A stretch of DNA of 30,858 nt from assembly GCA_036403035.1 (NCBI GenBank), contig DASWRT010000465.1, positions 1-30,858 of the forward strand, in the 5' to 3' direction. Numbering within the stretch: the stretch's first letter is position 1; every line of letters begins with the position of its first letter. This DNA is from DASWRT01 sp036403035 (GTDB lineage Bacteria > Pseudomonadota > Alphaproteobacteria > ATCC43930 > CGMCC-115725). The notes under the pieces were generated by a model. The model was not told the DNA's origin. It saw only the letters and a list, made by a program, of their open reading frames with translations, and searched no databases. This document shows positions 1 to 9,738 of this stretch, one piece after another. The translations under genes and the position numbers were made by a program.

Positions 1-1
1 T

Positions 2-727
<726 letters not shown>

Positions 728-737
728 GAACGCGGAG

Positions 738-767
738 CTCCCGACCGGCCGCCGTGCCGGTCGGGAG
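738..767. terminator. GC-rich hairpin between convergent genes
   Basis: An 11-base perfect inverted repeat (738-748 with 757-767, eight-base loop) sits between the epimerase stop and the stop of the convergent lipoprotein gene. There is no T-tract on either side. It could serve as a bidirectional transcription end or as a 3' stabiliser; only the structure is seen. Confidence 0.4.
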
Positions 768-775
768 GTGCCGGA

Positions 776-1111
776 TCAGAACAGCGACAGCGGGAAGGGC
801 GTGTATTCCTTGCAGGCGATCAGGTCCACGACGATCCGGCCCGGCGCATTGTCGTAGGTCGCGTCGACGGACGCCTGCTGCTCGGTGCGATAGCCGAGCG
901 TGCAGATGTTTTTCGCATGCATAGCCGCGGCCTCCGGCTGCACGTTGTTGAAGGCGGCGATGTCCGGCGGCAGGTTCGAGGCGGTCAGCGCCGAGACGCT
1001 GAGTTCCGGGCTCGGCGTCGGCGGAATTCCGAACATCTGCTGCGTCGTACAGGCCGGCAGCGCGCCGCCGGCGGCGAGGAGAAAGAGGAACGTGACGGCG
1101 CTGCGACGCAT
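776..1111 (-). CDS. Small predicted lipoprotein, unknown function
   Basis: This encodes 111 residues. The N-terminus has a basic start, a hydrophobic stretch and a lipobox ending LPAC, with lipidated Cys at about residue 21, so the product should be anchored in an envelope membrane. The mature part is rich in Ala, Pro and Thr, contains two further cysteines (NICTLGY and LIACKEY) that could pair, and has no recognised domain. The gene stands alone, convergent with the epimerase gene, and an AGGAG-like element lies before the ATG. The signal sequence supports a real gene; the function is unknown. Confidence 0.72.
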   Translation of the reverse strand: MRRSAVTFLFLLAAGGALPACTTQQMFGIPPTPSPELSVSALTASNLPPDIAAFNNVQPEAAAMHAKNICTLGYRTEQQASVDATYDNAPGRIVVDLIACKEYTPFPLSLF

Positions 1112-1197
1112 CTCAAGAAGCTCCTAGCTTAAGTCGCGCGGAGTGTGCCGGGACGAAGGCCCCGCGGCAAGCCTTCTCAGCATGCAGAACCCATACG

Positions 1198-2544
1198 CTA
1201 CGCCGGCAGCGGCAGCTTGCAGGCGCGGAGCGCCGCTCCCTGACGCTTCTCCAGCGCGCGGACCTCGAAGCCGTCGATCAGTTCGTGGAAGGTGCGGTGC
1301 CAGTTGATCTCGGCCTTGAGATGCAGGAACACCGACCCGAGCCCGACCGCCGCGCGGTCCATGAACACGAACTCGCGGGGCGGACGCACGCCGCCGAGGC
1401 GGCGGAGGTCGCCGTGGACCGTCTCGGCGACTTCCCGCCCGTACACGCCGCTGTCGGTCTCTTGGATGCGGCGCTGCCGGTCATCGAGCAGCGGCGCGTA
1501 GACGAAGCGCGCCCAGCGGTTCAGCACCTCGATCATCTCCTTGCCGAGATTGCGGAACCCCCAGCTCTCGTAGGCATGCACCGCCAGCTCGTCGTCGCCG
1601 CGCTCCAGGGCGTGATAGAGGTCGATCACGCCCGCGACGAAAGATGGGCGAAAGACCCGGATGCAGCCGAAATCGAGCAGGTTCACGGCATCGTCGGCGC
1701 GCGCCGTATAGTTGCCGAGATGCGGGTCGCCGTGGATCGCGCCGTAGAAGTAGAATGGCACGTACCATGCCCGGAACATATTGTAGGCGATGCGGTTGCG
1801 CCGCTCGATCGGCGCATCGACGATCTCCATCAGCGGCCGCCCGTCGAGCCACGTCATCGTCAGCAGCCGCTTCGTCGAGAGATCGGGAAGCACCTCCGGG
1901 ACGTGCACCCCGCCCTCCTTCGCCAGGATCCGCCGGTACAGTGCGATGTGCTTAGCCTCGCGCTCGTAGTCCAGTTCCTCGCGCAGCCGGTCGGCGATCT
2001 CGGCGTGGATGTCGGCGGTCGAGACGGCGCGGTCGTAGCGCTCGTAGATCGACATCACGAGCTTCAGCTGCCGCAGGTCGGCCTCCACCGCCGAGGCCAT
2101 GTCGGGATACTGGAGCTTGCAGGCGAGCGCCCGGCCGTCGAGCGCGACGGCGCGGTGCACCTGTCCCAACGAGGCCGCCCGCGCCGCCTCCCGCTCGAAG
2201 CTGCGGAACCGCTTCGGCCAGTCGGCGCCGAGTTCGTTCGCCATGCGGCGCTTGACGAAGGGCCAGCCCATCGCCGGCGCGTTCGCCTGAAGCTTCGTCA
2301 GCTCCCCGGCATATTCCTTCGGCAGCGCGTCCGGAATCGTCGCCAGAAGCTGCGCTACCTTCATCAGCGGCCCCTTGATGCCGCCGAGCGCCGCCTTCAG
2401 CTCGGACGCGTGCCGCTCACGGTCGAGCGACAGGCCGAGATACCGCTCCCCGGCGAGGCGGGCCGCCAGCCCGCCGACCGCCGTCGAGACCTGAGCATAG
2501 CGGCGAACCCTGCCGGTGAGGGTGCTGCTGCCATCGTCCGCCAC
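1198..2544 (-). CDS. ABC1/AarF (UbiB-like) atypical kinase
   Basis: This encodes 448 residues from a GTG start. Family motifs appear in order: KVAQ at about 62-65 in the position of KxGQ, the Ala-rich loop AxAASLGQVH at about 121-130, the ATP-contacting lysine in ACKLQYP, the catalytic loop HGDPHLGN at about 271-278 and the metal-binding LLDFG at about 289-293. UbiB/ADCK proteins have ATPase or kinase-like activity and support ubiquinone synthesis. There is no C-terminal membrane helix pair like that of E. coli UbiB, so this is better called an ABC1-family kinase than UbiB. It starts only four bases after the pepF stop, so the two are probably co-transcribed and translationally linked. Confidence 0.88.
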   Translation of the reverse strand: MADDGSSTLTGRVRRYAQVSTAVGGLAARLAGERYLGLSLDRERHASELKAALGGIKGPLMKVAQLLATIPDALPKEYAGELTKLQANAPAMGWPFVKRRMANELGADWPKRFRSFEREAARAASLGQVHRAVALDGRALACKLQYPDMASAVEADLRQLKLVMSIYERYDRAVSTADIHAEIADRLREELDYEREAKHIALYRRILAKEGGVHVPEVLPDLSTKRLLTMTWLDGRPLMEIVDAPIERRNRIAYNMFRAWYVPFYFYGAIHGDPHLGNYTARADDAVNLLDFGCIRVFRPSFVAGVIDLYHALERGDDELAVHAYESWGFRNLGKEMIEVLNRWARFVYAPLLDDRQRRIQETDSGVYGREVAETVHGDLRRLGGVRPPREFVFMDRAAVGLGSVFLHLKAEINWHRTFHELIDGFEVRALEKRQGAALRACKLPLPA

Positions 2545-2548
2545 GGCG

Positions 2549-4360
2549 CTACGCTCCCCCCATCGTCTCCAGCTCGTCGATGAACCCGCGGATCACCGAC
2601 AGGCCCTTGTCCCAGAAAGCCGGGTCCGAAGCGTCGAGGCCGAACGGCGCCAGCAACTCCTTGTGCCGGAGCGTGCCGCCCGCGCGCAGCATGTCGAGAT
2701 ACCGTTCCGCGAAGCCCTCGTGCGCATCCTGATACGCCGCGTACAGCGAGTTCACCAGGCAGTCGCCGAACGCGTAGGCGTAGACGTAGAAGGGCGTGTG
2801 GATGAAGTGCGGTATGTAGGTCCAGTAATGCCGGTACTCGTCGTCGAACCGGAACGCCGGACCGAGGCTCTCGCGCTGCATGCCGAGCCAGATCTCGCCG
2901 ATCTGGTCGGGCGTCAGCTCGCCCTTGCGCCGCTCGTCGTGGACCCGCCGTTCGAACTCGACGAAGGCGATCTGCCGGACGACGGTGTTGAGCATGTCCT
3001 CGACCTTGCCGGCGAGCATGATCCGGCGCCGCCGGGGATCGGTCTCGGCGCCGAGCAGCTTGCGGAAGGTCAACATCTCGCCGAACACCGACGCGGTTTC
3101 CGCAAGCGTCAGCGGCGTGTCGGCCATCAGCTGCCCCTGGCGGCTCGCCAGGATCTGATGGACGCCGTGCCCCAGCTCGTGCGCCAGCGTCATGACGTCG
3201 CGCGTGCGGCCCTGGTAGTTCAGCAGCAGGTAGGGATGGACGCTCGGCACCGTCGGATGCGCGAAGGCGCCCGACGACTTGTTCGGACGGACGGGCGCGT
3301 CGATCCAGCGGTTGCGGAAGAAGCGTTCGCCGATCGCACCCAGCTCAGGCGAAAACGCATTATAGGCGTCGATGACGATCCGCTCCGCCTCGGGCCACGG
3401 GATGAGGCGGTCCTCGTCCTCGGGCAGCGGCGCGTTGCGGTCCCAGTACGGCATCTGCTCGACGCCGAACCATTTCGCCTTGAGCTTGTAATAGCGATGC
3501 GACAGCGCCGGATAGGACGCCTGCACCGCCGTGATAAGCGCATCGACGACCTCGTCCTCGACGAAGTTGGCGAGGTTGCGGGACGAGATCGGCCGCGCGA
3601 AGCTGCGCCAGCGGTCCTCGATCTCCTTGTCCTTCGCCAGCGTGTTGGTGACGAGCGCGAACAGCCGGACATTGGCGCCGAACACCTTGCCCAGGCTCTT
3701 CGCCGCCTTCTCGCGCAGCGCCGGATCGCGGTCCGACATCAGGTCGAAAGCTTCGGCGCTCGTCAGCTCCTTGCCGTCCACCGGGAAGCGGAGCGACGCC
3801 AGAGTCTCGTCGAAAAGGCGGACCCAGGCGGCCCGGCCGGCGACGTATTTCTCGTGCAGCAGCCGCTCGATCTCGTCGCCGAGCTGGTGCGGACGGAAGG
3901 CGCGGATGTCGCGCAGCCACGGCCCGTAATGGGCGAGTTCCGGGTTCTTCAGCTTCTCCGCAAGCACCGCGTCGTCGACGCGGTTCAGCTCCAGCGTGAA
4001 GAACAGGAGCGTCGTCGAGATGTCGTTGACGCGCTCCTGCATGGTCTGGAAGAACTTTCCGATCTCGGCGTCGGCCATGTCGCCGGCATAGACGAGATAG
4101 GCGTAGCTCATGATGCGTCCGAGCGTCTCCTGGAGCCGCTCGTAGGTCGAAACGGCGCCTGCCAGCGCCGCCCCGGGCAGCGCTGCGAGCTTACCCTCGT
4201 AACGGTCGCGGAAGGCCGCCGCGTCGCTTTCCGACCGATCGAGATCGCCGCGCAGTTCCGGGCTGTCCGGGCCGGGGTAGAGGTCGGCGAGGTTCCATTC
4301 CGGAAGTTCGCCCAGTTTGCGCTTGGCAGACCCCTCGGTTTCGGTTGAAGTCGCGGTCAT
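2549..4360 (-). CDS. pepF: Oligoendopeptidase F family zinc metallopeptidase (M3)
   Basis: This encodes 603 residues. It is a cytoplasmic M3-family peptidase that cleaves short peptides. The zinc site is HELGH at residues 394-398, with Glu421 in the following LAETAS segment as the likely third ligand. The C-terminal PFYVYAYAFGDCLVNSLY region is also typical of PepF. The frame stays open far upstream over the next genes, but family similarity begins at MTATSTETEG, so the ATG at 4358-4360 is taken as the start. The downstream gene is the ABC1 kinase, four bases away. The upstream acyl-CoA synthetase is divergent, with about 60 bases between start codons. Confidence 0.93.
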   Translation of the reverse strand: MTATSTETEGSAKRKLGELPEWNLADLYPGPDSPELRGDLDRSESDAAAFRDRYEGKLAALPGAALAGAVSTYERLQETLGRIMSYAYLVYAGDMADAEIGKFFQTMQERVNDISTTLLFFTLELNRVDDAVLAEKLKNPELAHYGPWLRDIRAFRPHQLGDEIERLLHEKYVAGRAAWVRLFDETLASLRFPVDGKELTSAEAFDLMSDRDPALREKAAKSLGKVFGANVRLFALVTNTLAKDKEIEDRWRSFARPISSRNLANFVEDEVVDALITAVQASYPALSHRYYKLKAKWFGVEQMPYWDRNAPLPEDEDRLIPWPEAERIVIDAYNAFSPELGAIGERFFRNRWIDAPVRPNKSSGAFAHPTVPSVHPYLLLNYQGRTRDVMTLAHELGHGVHQILASRQGQLMADTPLTLAETASVFGEMLTFRKLLGAETDPRRRRIMLAGKVEDMLNTVVRQIAFVEFERRVHDERRKGELTPDQIGEIWLGMQRESLGPAFRFDDEYRHYWTYIPHFIHTPFYVYAYAFGDCLVNSLYAAYQDAHEGFAERYLDMLRAGGTLRHKELLAPFGLDASDPAFWDKGLSVIRGFIDELETMGGA

Positions 4361-4423
4361 CGAATAACTCCCTAAGGCCAGTAGGATATAAGGGCCGCAG
4401 CGCCGTTGGGGAGAGGAGGACCG

Positions 4424-6232
4424 ATGGATTACAGCAGCTGCCCCAATCTGGCAGCCATGTTTTTCGCACAGGCCGAGCGCCGCGGCGACAGGCCGTTCCT
4501 GTGGGCGAAGCGCAGCGGCGGCGCCTATGCCGCGATCAGCTGGCGCGAGGCGGCGCGGCGCGTCCGGGCGCTCTCGCGCGGCCTGCGCGCGCTCGGCCTG
4601 CGGCCCGGCGACCGTGTCGCCCTCGTTTCCGAGAACCGGCCGGAATGGGTGATCGCCGACCTCGCGGTGATCGCGGCGGGCGCGGCGACGGTGCCGGCCT
4701 ACGTCACGAACACGATCGAGGACCATCGGCACGTGCTGGCGTCGAGCGGCGTCCGCATCGTGATCGTCTCGACGCCGGCGCTCGCGCAGCGGGTGATCCC
4801 GGCGGCCGATCAGGTCGATTCGGCCGAACACGTCATCGCGATCGAGCCCGCCCCCATCGATCAGGTCGCGCACACCGAGCTGCATCGCTGGGACGACATC
4901 CTGACGCTCGGCGCCGAGCAGCCGGACGACGTCGCCGACCTGGTCGCGCGGCTGACGCGCGACGACGTCGCCTGCATCATCTTCACCTCCGGCACCGGGG
5001 GCGTGCCGAAGGGGGTGATGCTGACCCACGGCAACATCATCGCCAACTGCCGGGGCGCCTATCACCTGCTGGAGGCGTACGGCATCGGAGACGAGGTGTT
5101 CCTCTGCTTCCTGCCGCTGTCGCACGCCTACGAGCATACCGCGGGAATGATGTTCCCGATCTCGCTCGGCGCGGAGATCTATTTCGCCGAGGGCGCGGAG
5201 ACGCTGGCGACGAACATGCAGGAGGCGCGGCCGACGATCATGACCGCGGTGCCCCGCCTGTACGAGACGATGCACCAGCGCATCCTGCGCAGCATGGAGC
5301 GGCAGCGCGGGCTGCGCGCGAAGCTGTTCTTCAAGGCGCTGGAACTCGGCAAGAAGCGGTACGAGTCGCCGCGCTCGCTGACGCTCGGCGACCGGGTGGC
5401 CGACGTCGTCGTCGATCGCCTCGTCCGCGACAAGATCCGGGCACGCTTCGGCGGCCGGCTGAAGGCGATGGTGTCGGGCGGCGGGCCGCTGACCCCGGAG
5501 ATCGGGCTCTTCTTCATCGCGCTCGGCGTCAACCTCCTCCAGGGCTACGGCCAGACCGAGGCGTCGCCGGTGATCAGCGCCAACCCGCCGGCGCGGATCA
5601 AGATCGACACGGTCGGACCGCCGCTCGACGGCACCGAGGTCCGGATCGCCGAGGACGGCGAGATCCTGGTGCGCGGCGACTCGGTGATGAAGGGCTACTG
5701 GAACGATCCGGAATCGACCGCGCGGGTGATCCGCAACGGCTGGCTGCATACCGGCGACGTCGGCGAGATCGACCGCGACGGCTACCTCCGCATCACCGAC
5801 CGCAAGCGCGACTTCATCAAGACCTCCGGCGGCGAGATGATTTCGCCGGCACGCGTCGAGGGCCTGCTGACGCTTCAACCGGAGATCGCCCAGGTGATGG
5901 TGTTCGGCGACCGCCGCCCTTATCTGGTCGCCGTCGTCGTCCCGGACGCGGAGTTCGCTACGCGCTTCGCACGGGAGAACAAATGCGCCGACGACCTCGC
6001 GGCGCTCTCCGAGAACGCCGCCTTCCAGAAAGCCGTCGGCGGCGCCGTCGCGCGGGTCAACCGCGAGCTTCCCTCGCTGGAGCGGGTGCGGCGCTTCGTC
6101 GTTGCCGGCGAGCCTTTCTCGATTTCGAACGGGCAGCTCACGCCGACGATGAAGATCAAGCGGCACGCCATCCGGCAGCGCTACGGCGATCTTCTGCTCG
6201 CGCTGTACGACGGCAAGGGTGCGGCGGCGTGA
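4424..6232 (+). CDS. Long-chain acyl-CoA synthetase (AMP-forming)
   Basis: This encodes 602 residues of the ANL adenylate-forming superfamily, closest to FadD/FAA-type long-chain fatty acid-CoA ligases. The phosphate-binding loop is FTSGTGGVPKGVMLTH at about 187-202; the usual second Thr is Gly. The adenine-binding GYGQTE, the GWLHTGDVGEID hinge region with DRKRDFIKTSGGE, and the C-terminal catalytic lysine region LTPTMKIKR are present. It activates fatty acids with ATP and CoA for beta-oxidation or lipid synthesis. The ATG at 4424 is chosen over an in-frame TTG at 4406 because GGAGGA lies just before it. It is divergent from pepF. Confidence 0.93.
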   Translation: MDYSSCPNLAAMFFAQAERRGDRPFLWAKRSGGAYAAISWREAARRVRALSRGLRALGLRPGDRVALVSENRPEWVIADLAVIAAGAATVPAYVTNTIEDHRHVLASSGVRIVIVSTPALAQRVIPAADQVDSAEHVIAIEPAPIDQVAHTELHRWDDILTLGAEQPDDVADLVARLTRDDVACIIFTSGTGGVPKGVMLTHGNIIANCRGAYHLLEAYGIGDEVFLCFLPLSHAYEHTAGMMFPISLGAEIYFAEGAETLATNMQEARPTIMTAVPRLYETMHQRILRSMERQRGLRAKLFFKALELGKKRYESPRSLTLGDRVADVVVDRLVRDKIRARFGGRLKAMVSGGGPLTPEIGLFFIALGVNLLQGYGQTEASPVISANPPARIKIDTVGPPLDGTEVRIAEDGEILVRGDSVMKGYWNDPESTARVIRNGWLHTGDVGEIDRDGYLRITDRKRDFIKTSGGEMISPARVEGLLTLQPEIAQVMVFGDRRPYLVAVVVPDAEFATRFARENKCADDLAALSENAAFQKAVGGAVARVNRELPSLERVRRFVVAGEPFSISNGQLTPTMKIKRHAIRQRYGDLLLALYDGKGAAA

Positions 6233-6305
6233 CCGCCCGGCTGCGGACGGGCGGAGGACTCGATTGCCGGGCATGCCGGCGCACGGCGGGACCGGCACTT
6301 CGCAT

Positions 6306-6392
6306 ATGATGATGGACGACGACAACGACGCGATCGCCGCCGCGATCTGCGACCGGCTGCTGCGGAACGATAACGGAGGAACCGACCGATGA
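6306..6392 (+). CDS. Possible 28-residue ORF coupled to the alcohol dehydrogenase
   Basis: A 28-codon frame begins with three ATG codons followed by three Asp codons, and its stop overlaps the dehydrogenase start as ATGA. It carries the GGAGGA that serves the dehydrogenase, so its translation would place ribosomes at that start. The peptide is acidic at first and has no signal or membrane segment. No clear ribosome binding site precedes it. It may be chance; the overlap geometry is the only support. Confidence 0.25.
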   Translation: MMMDDDNDAIAAAICDRLLRNDNGGTDR

Positions 6393-7441
6393 AGAGCTAC
6401 GATGTCGCCGCCTTCGGCGAGCCCCTTCAGCTGTTCGAGCGGCCGACGCCGCAGCCGGCGGGATCGGAAGTCCTGCTCCGCACGGTGGCTGCCGGGATCT
6501 GCCACAGCGACCTGCATTTCTGGGAAGGCGGCTACGACATCGGCGGCGGGAAGATGCTGCGCGTCGCCGACCGCGGCATAAAGCTGCCGCTCACGATGGG
6601 GCACGAGATCGTCGGCGAGGTCGTGGCGCTCGGCCCCGAGGCGAAGGGCGTGGCGGTAGGCGAAAAGCGGCTCGTCTTTCCCTGGATCGGGTGCGGCGCC
6701 TGCGCCGTCTGCCGTCGCGGCGACGAACAGCTTTGCATGAAGCCGACGTTCTTCGGCGTTTTCCGGCCCGGCGGCTACGGCGACCACGTGGTGGTCCCGC
6801 ATCCGCGCTACCTGCTCGACATCAGCGGCATGGACCCGGCCCAGGCGGCGCCCTATGCCTGCTCCGGCGTCACCACCTACGGCGCGCTCAAGAAGGTCGG
6901 ACCGGCGCTCAAGGAAGAGCCGATCGCGGTGATCGGCGCCGGCGGCCTCGGATTGATGTGCCTGTCGGTGCTGAAGGCGATGGGCGGCAAGGGCGCGATC
7001 GTCGTCGACCTCGACCCGAAGAAGCGGCAGGCGGCGCTGGACGCGGGCGCCCTCGCCGCGATCGACGGCGGGGCGCCGGACGCGGCGAAGCAGGTGGTCG
7101 CCGCGGCGAACGGCGGGGTCGTCGCGGCGATCGACCTCGTCGGCAGCGGCGGCACGGTGCAGCTCGGGATCGACTGCATCCAGAAGGGCGGCAAGGTGAT
7201 CGTCGTCGGACTGTACGGCGGCGCGATCACGATCCCGACGCCCTTCATCCCGATGAAGGCGATGACGGTCCAGGGCTCCTATGTCGGCAGCCTCGGAGAG
7301 CTGACGGAGCTGCTTGATCTCGTCCGCACCGGCAAGGTCGCGCCGATTCCGGTCACCTGCCGGGACTTCCACGAGGCCGATGCCGCACTGCATGAGCTGA
7401 AGGCGGGCAAGCTCATCGGGCGAGCCGTCCTGACGCCATAA
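6389..7441 (+). CDS. Zinc-dependent alcohol dehydrogenase (MDR family)
   Basis: This encodes 350 residues of the medium-chain dehydrogenase family. The catalytic zinc ligands are Cys38 (ICHSD), His72-Glu73 (GHE) and Cys158 (YACSG). The structural zinc ligands are Cys102, Cys105, Cys108 and Cys116. The Rossmann motif GAGGLG is at 183-188, followed by VVDLD, whose terminal Asp favours NAD. The substrate cannot be read from the sequence; such enzymes oxidise primary, secondary or aromatic alcohols. GGAGGA lies eight bases upstream. It follows the acyl-CoA synthetase in the same direction after 156 bases and is closed by a strong hairpin. Confidence 0.92.
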   Translation: MKSYDVAAFGEPLQLFERPTPQPAGSEVLLRTVAAGICHSDLHFWEGGYDIGGGKMLRVADRGIKLPLTMGHEIVGEVVALGPEAKGVAVGEKRLVFPWIGCGACAVCRRGDEQLCMKPTFFGVFRPGGYGDHVVVPHPRYLLDISGMDPAQAAPYACSGVTTYGALKKVGPALKEEPIAVIGAGGLGLMCLSVLKAMGGKGAIVVDLDPKKRQAALDAGALAAIDGGAPDAAKQVVAAANGGVVAAIDLVGSGGTVQLGIDCIQKGGKVIVVGLYGGAITIPTPFIPMKAMTVQGSYVGSLGELTELLDLVRTGKVAPIPVTCRDFHEADAALHELKAGKLIGRAVLTP

Positions 7442-7444
7442 TGC

Positions 7445-7507
7445 AAGGGCCGGCGGGAGGTGCGCCCCCGCCGGCCCTTCGACGCGTTCGCCGGCCGTGT
7501 CTTTTTT
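7445..7507 (+). terminator. Hairpin terminator after the alcohol dehydrogenase
   Basis: A 13-base perfect stem (7445-7457 with 7467-7479, nine-base loop) begins three bases after the stop codon. A short T-run lies at 7502-7507, some 22 bases beyond the stem, so the T-tract is not contiguous and termination efficiency is uncertain. Confidence 0.55.
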
Positions 7508-7529
7508 ATGGATAACTCGCTGGTAGGCG

Positions 7530-8003
7530 TCAGATGCGGCGCTGGTCGACGATGCGGCCGGTGTTGCCGTCGACTTCCAGCCGGTAATTCACCCCGTCCT
7601 TCTGGGCGTTCGCGGTGTAGAAGTCGTTGCCCCAGCGCGAGACGTTGCTGACGTTCGCCCAGCCGTCGTCACGCAGCCGGTTGCGGACGTCGACCCTCGA
7701 CAGGCGCGGGCCGCCGGCCGTCGACGTGCCGCTCGCGGCTGTCGTCCCGGTCCGATGGGACGTGCCGGCTTCCTGCTTGATCTTGTCCACACCCTCTTCG
7801 GCATACTGATCCGCGCCCTTCGGCATTGCCGTGCCGCCGGCCGCGCCCACTGCGCCGCCGACCACAGCGCCGACCGGGCCGCCGACCAGCGCGCCCGCGG
7901 CGACACCCGTCAGGCCGCCGCTCGCCGCCTGCTCCTCGTTCGTGCTGCCGCATGCGGCAAGCAACAGCCCCAGACCGAGAACTCCGAGACCCGTAATGCG
8001 CAT
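7530..8003 (-). CDS. Glycine-zipper lipoprotein with PepSY-like C-terminus
   Basis: This encodes 157 residues. The signal is MRITGLGVLG followed by a lipobox ending LAAC, with lipidated Cys at about 18. Residues 35-60 are a glycine zipper (GxxxG repeats: GALVGGPVGAVVGG), as in SlyB/OmpA-like envelope proteins that insert into or pack against membranes. The C-terminal 55 residues (NDFYTANAQKDGVNYRLEVDGNTGRIV) resemble a PepSY-type repeat. The frame is open to 8093, but the lipobox sits correctly only from the ATG at 8003, and AAGGAT precedes it. An EcfG-type promoter candidate lies about 40 bases upstream, suggesting stress induction. Confidence 0.82.
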   Translation of the reverse strand: MRITGLGVLGLGLLLAACGSTNEEQAASGGLTGVAAGALVGGPVGAVVGGAVGAAGGTAMPKGADQYAEEGVDKIKQEAGTSHRTGTTAASGTSTAGGPRLSRVDVRNRLRDDGWANVSNVSRWGNDFYTANAQKDGVNYRLEVDGNTGRIVDQRRI

Positions 8004-8039
8004 GATGAGGATCCTTGCGGTTGATTTTTCACTTCGCTC

Positions 8040-8064
8040 AACAGCCGCACGGTTCGAGAGTTCC
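8040..8064 (-). promoter_or_regulatory. EcfG-type promoter candidate for the glycine-zipper lipoprotein
   Basis: Read on the minus strand, GGAAC (8060-8064) and TGTT (8040-8043) are separated by 16 bases. This matches the general stress consensus GGAAC-N16/17-CGTT at eight of nine positions. It is oriented to the lipoprotein start about 37 bases away. Confidence 0.5.
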
Positions 8065-8192
8065 GTCCTGCCGCCGGGCGTCGCGGCGGGCACTATCCTT
8101 GCAGCGCGGGATGGCTAGTATCGCGTGACGCCGCCGTAGGCCGGTCTTCCTTATTGCGGGACGGGCAGCGTGGCAGATCGGGGAGACGGATT

Positions 8193-9704
8193 GTGTCCAG
8201 CGCGTGCGAAACGAGAATCGGCCACCCTGCCCGCCGCGTCGGATCGGTGGTCCGCGCCGCCGCACTGGCCGCCGCGATGCTGGTCGGTCCCGCGATCGCC
8301 GCTGCGGCGCAGCAGTCACCGCCGCCCCGCGCGCTGCCGGAAAGCTTCGCCGAGCTGGCCGACCGGCTGGTGCCGGCCGTCGTCAACGTTTCGACGACGC
8401 AGGCGATCTCTGACAGGAACGGACCGGAACTGCCGCAGATGCCGCCGGGCTCGCCTTTCGAGGACTGGTTCCACGACTTCTTCGGCGAGCGGGGCGACCG
8501 CGGCGGACAAGGCGGCGGCGCCAAGCCGCGCGTTCAGTCGCTCGGCTCCGGCTTCGTGGTCGATCCGTCCGGGCTCATCGTCACGAACAACCATGTCGTC
8601 GCCGACGCCGAGGAGATCACGGTGACGCTGACGGACGAGTCCAGCCTGAAGGCGCGGGTCGTCGGGCGCGACCCGGTCACCGACCTCGCGCTGCTGAAGG
8701 TGGATGCGAAGCAGCCGCTGCCGGCGGTCGGCTGGGGCGACTCGAGCAAGACCCGCGTCGGCGACTGGGTGCTGGCGATCGGCAACCCGTTCGGTCTCGG
8801 CGGCACCGTGACCGCGGGCATCGTCTCGGCGCGCGCACGCGACATCCATGCCGGACCTTACGACGATTTCCTGCAGACCGACGCCGCGATCAACCGCGGC
8901 AACTCCGGCGGACCGATGCTGAATCTCGCCGGCGAGGTGATCGGGATCAACACGGCGATCTTCTCGCCGTCCGGCGGGTCGGTCGGCGTCGGCTTCGCGA
9001 TCCCGTCGGCGCTCGCCAAGCCGATCATCGACCAGCTCCGCACCGCCGGAAAGGTCGAACGCGGCTGGATCGGCGTCCGCATCCAGTCGGTTACCGACGA
9101 GATCGCGGACAATCTGGGCCTCGACAAGCCGCACGGCGCGCTGGTCAGCGACATCGATCCGGGCGGTCCGGCGGCGCGGGCCAAGCTGCAGCCCGGCGAC
9201 GTGATCCTCAGTTTCGACGGCAAGCCGATCGAGCGTACCCGGCAGCTGCCGCGGATGGTCGCCGAGACGCCGGCCGAGAAGTCGGTGAAGCTGACGATAT
9301 GGCGCGACGGCAAGGAGATGCCGGTCGACGTGAGGGTCGGGTCGATGAACGCCGAGCAGGTCGCTTCCGCCGCGCCGTTGGAGCAGGACGCCAAGTCGCC
9401 GCCGACCGTCGACGCGCTCGGCCTCTCGCTCGCGAAGGTGACGCCCGAGCTGCGCCGCGACCTCGACCTTCCGGACGATACGAAGGGCGTCGTCGTGGTC
9501 GACGTCGACGACGACTCGGCGGCGGCGCAGCGCGGCGTGCGACCGGGCGACGTGATCGCGGCGGTCGGCCGCGACGCGGTGACGACACCGGAACAGGTGA
9601 AGGAGAAGGTGGACGGCGCCAAGCGCGCCGGGCGCCGCACGGTGCTGCTACGTGTCCAGCGCGAAGGCAGCGCTCAGTTCCTCGCGCTGCCTCTGGCGGA
9701 GTGA
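8193..9704 (+). CDS. HtrA/Deg-family periplasmic serine protease with two PDZ domains
   Basis: This encodes 503 residues from a GTG start that has GGGGAGA seven bases upstream; an in-frame TTG at 8154 is the alternative and lacks a good site. The N-terminus is a signal peptide with a hydrophobic core at about 20-40. The trypsin-like domain carries His134 (TNNHVVADA), Asp164 (PVTDLALL) and Ser238 (RGNSGGPM). Two PDZ domains follow, at about 290-385 and 400-495 (LQPGDVILSFDGKPI and VRPGDVIAAVGRD). DegP-type proteases degrade or refold misfolded envelope proteins. The gene is divergent from the stress-type lipoprotein gene, but no EcfG box was found on its own side. Confidence 0.95.
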   Translation: MSSACETRIGHPARRVGSVVRAAALAAAMLVGPAIAAAAQQSPPPRALPESFAELADRLVPAVVNVSTTQAISDRNGPELPQMPPGSPFEDWFHDFFGERGDRGGQGGGAKPRVQSLGSGFVVDPSGLIVTNNHVVADAEEITVTLTDESSLKARVVGRDPVTDLALLKVDAKQPLPAVGWGDSSKTRVGDWVLAIGNPFGLGGTVTAGIVSARARDIHAGPYDDFLQTDAAINRGNSGGPMLNLAGEVIGINTAIFSPSGGSVGVGFAIPSALAKPIIDQLRTAGKVERGWIGVRIQSVTDEIADNLGLDKPHGALVSDIDPGGPAARAKLQPGDVILSFDGKPIERTRQLPRMVAETPAEKSVKLTIWRDGKEMPVDVRVGSMNAEQVASAAPLEQDAKSPPTVDALGLSLAKVTPELRRDLDLPDDTKGVVVVDVDDDSAAAQRGVRPGDVIAAVGRDAVTTPEQVKEKVDGAKRAGRRTVLLRVQREGSAQFLALPLAE

Positions 9705-9738
9705 TCCCACCGGACCGCGAAGAAACGAACGCACCTTT

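Noticed and set aside
1285..2583. A 432-codon plus-strand frame opposite the ABC1 kinase
   Set aside because: It is compositional shadow of the kinase gene with no motif or ribosome binding site.
4361..7393. Extension of the pepF frame by about 1000 codons on the minus strand
   Set aside because: It lies antisense to the acyl-CoA synthetase and alcohol dehydrogenase, has antisense composition, and PepF similarity begins only at the ATG ending at 4360.
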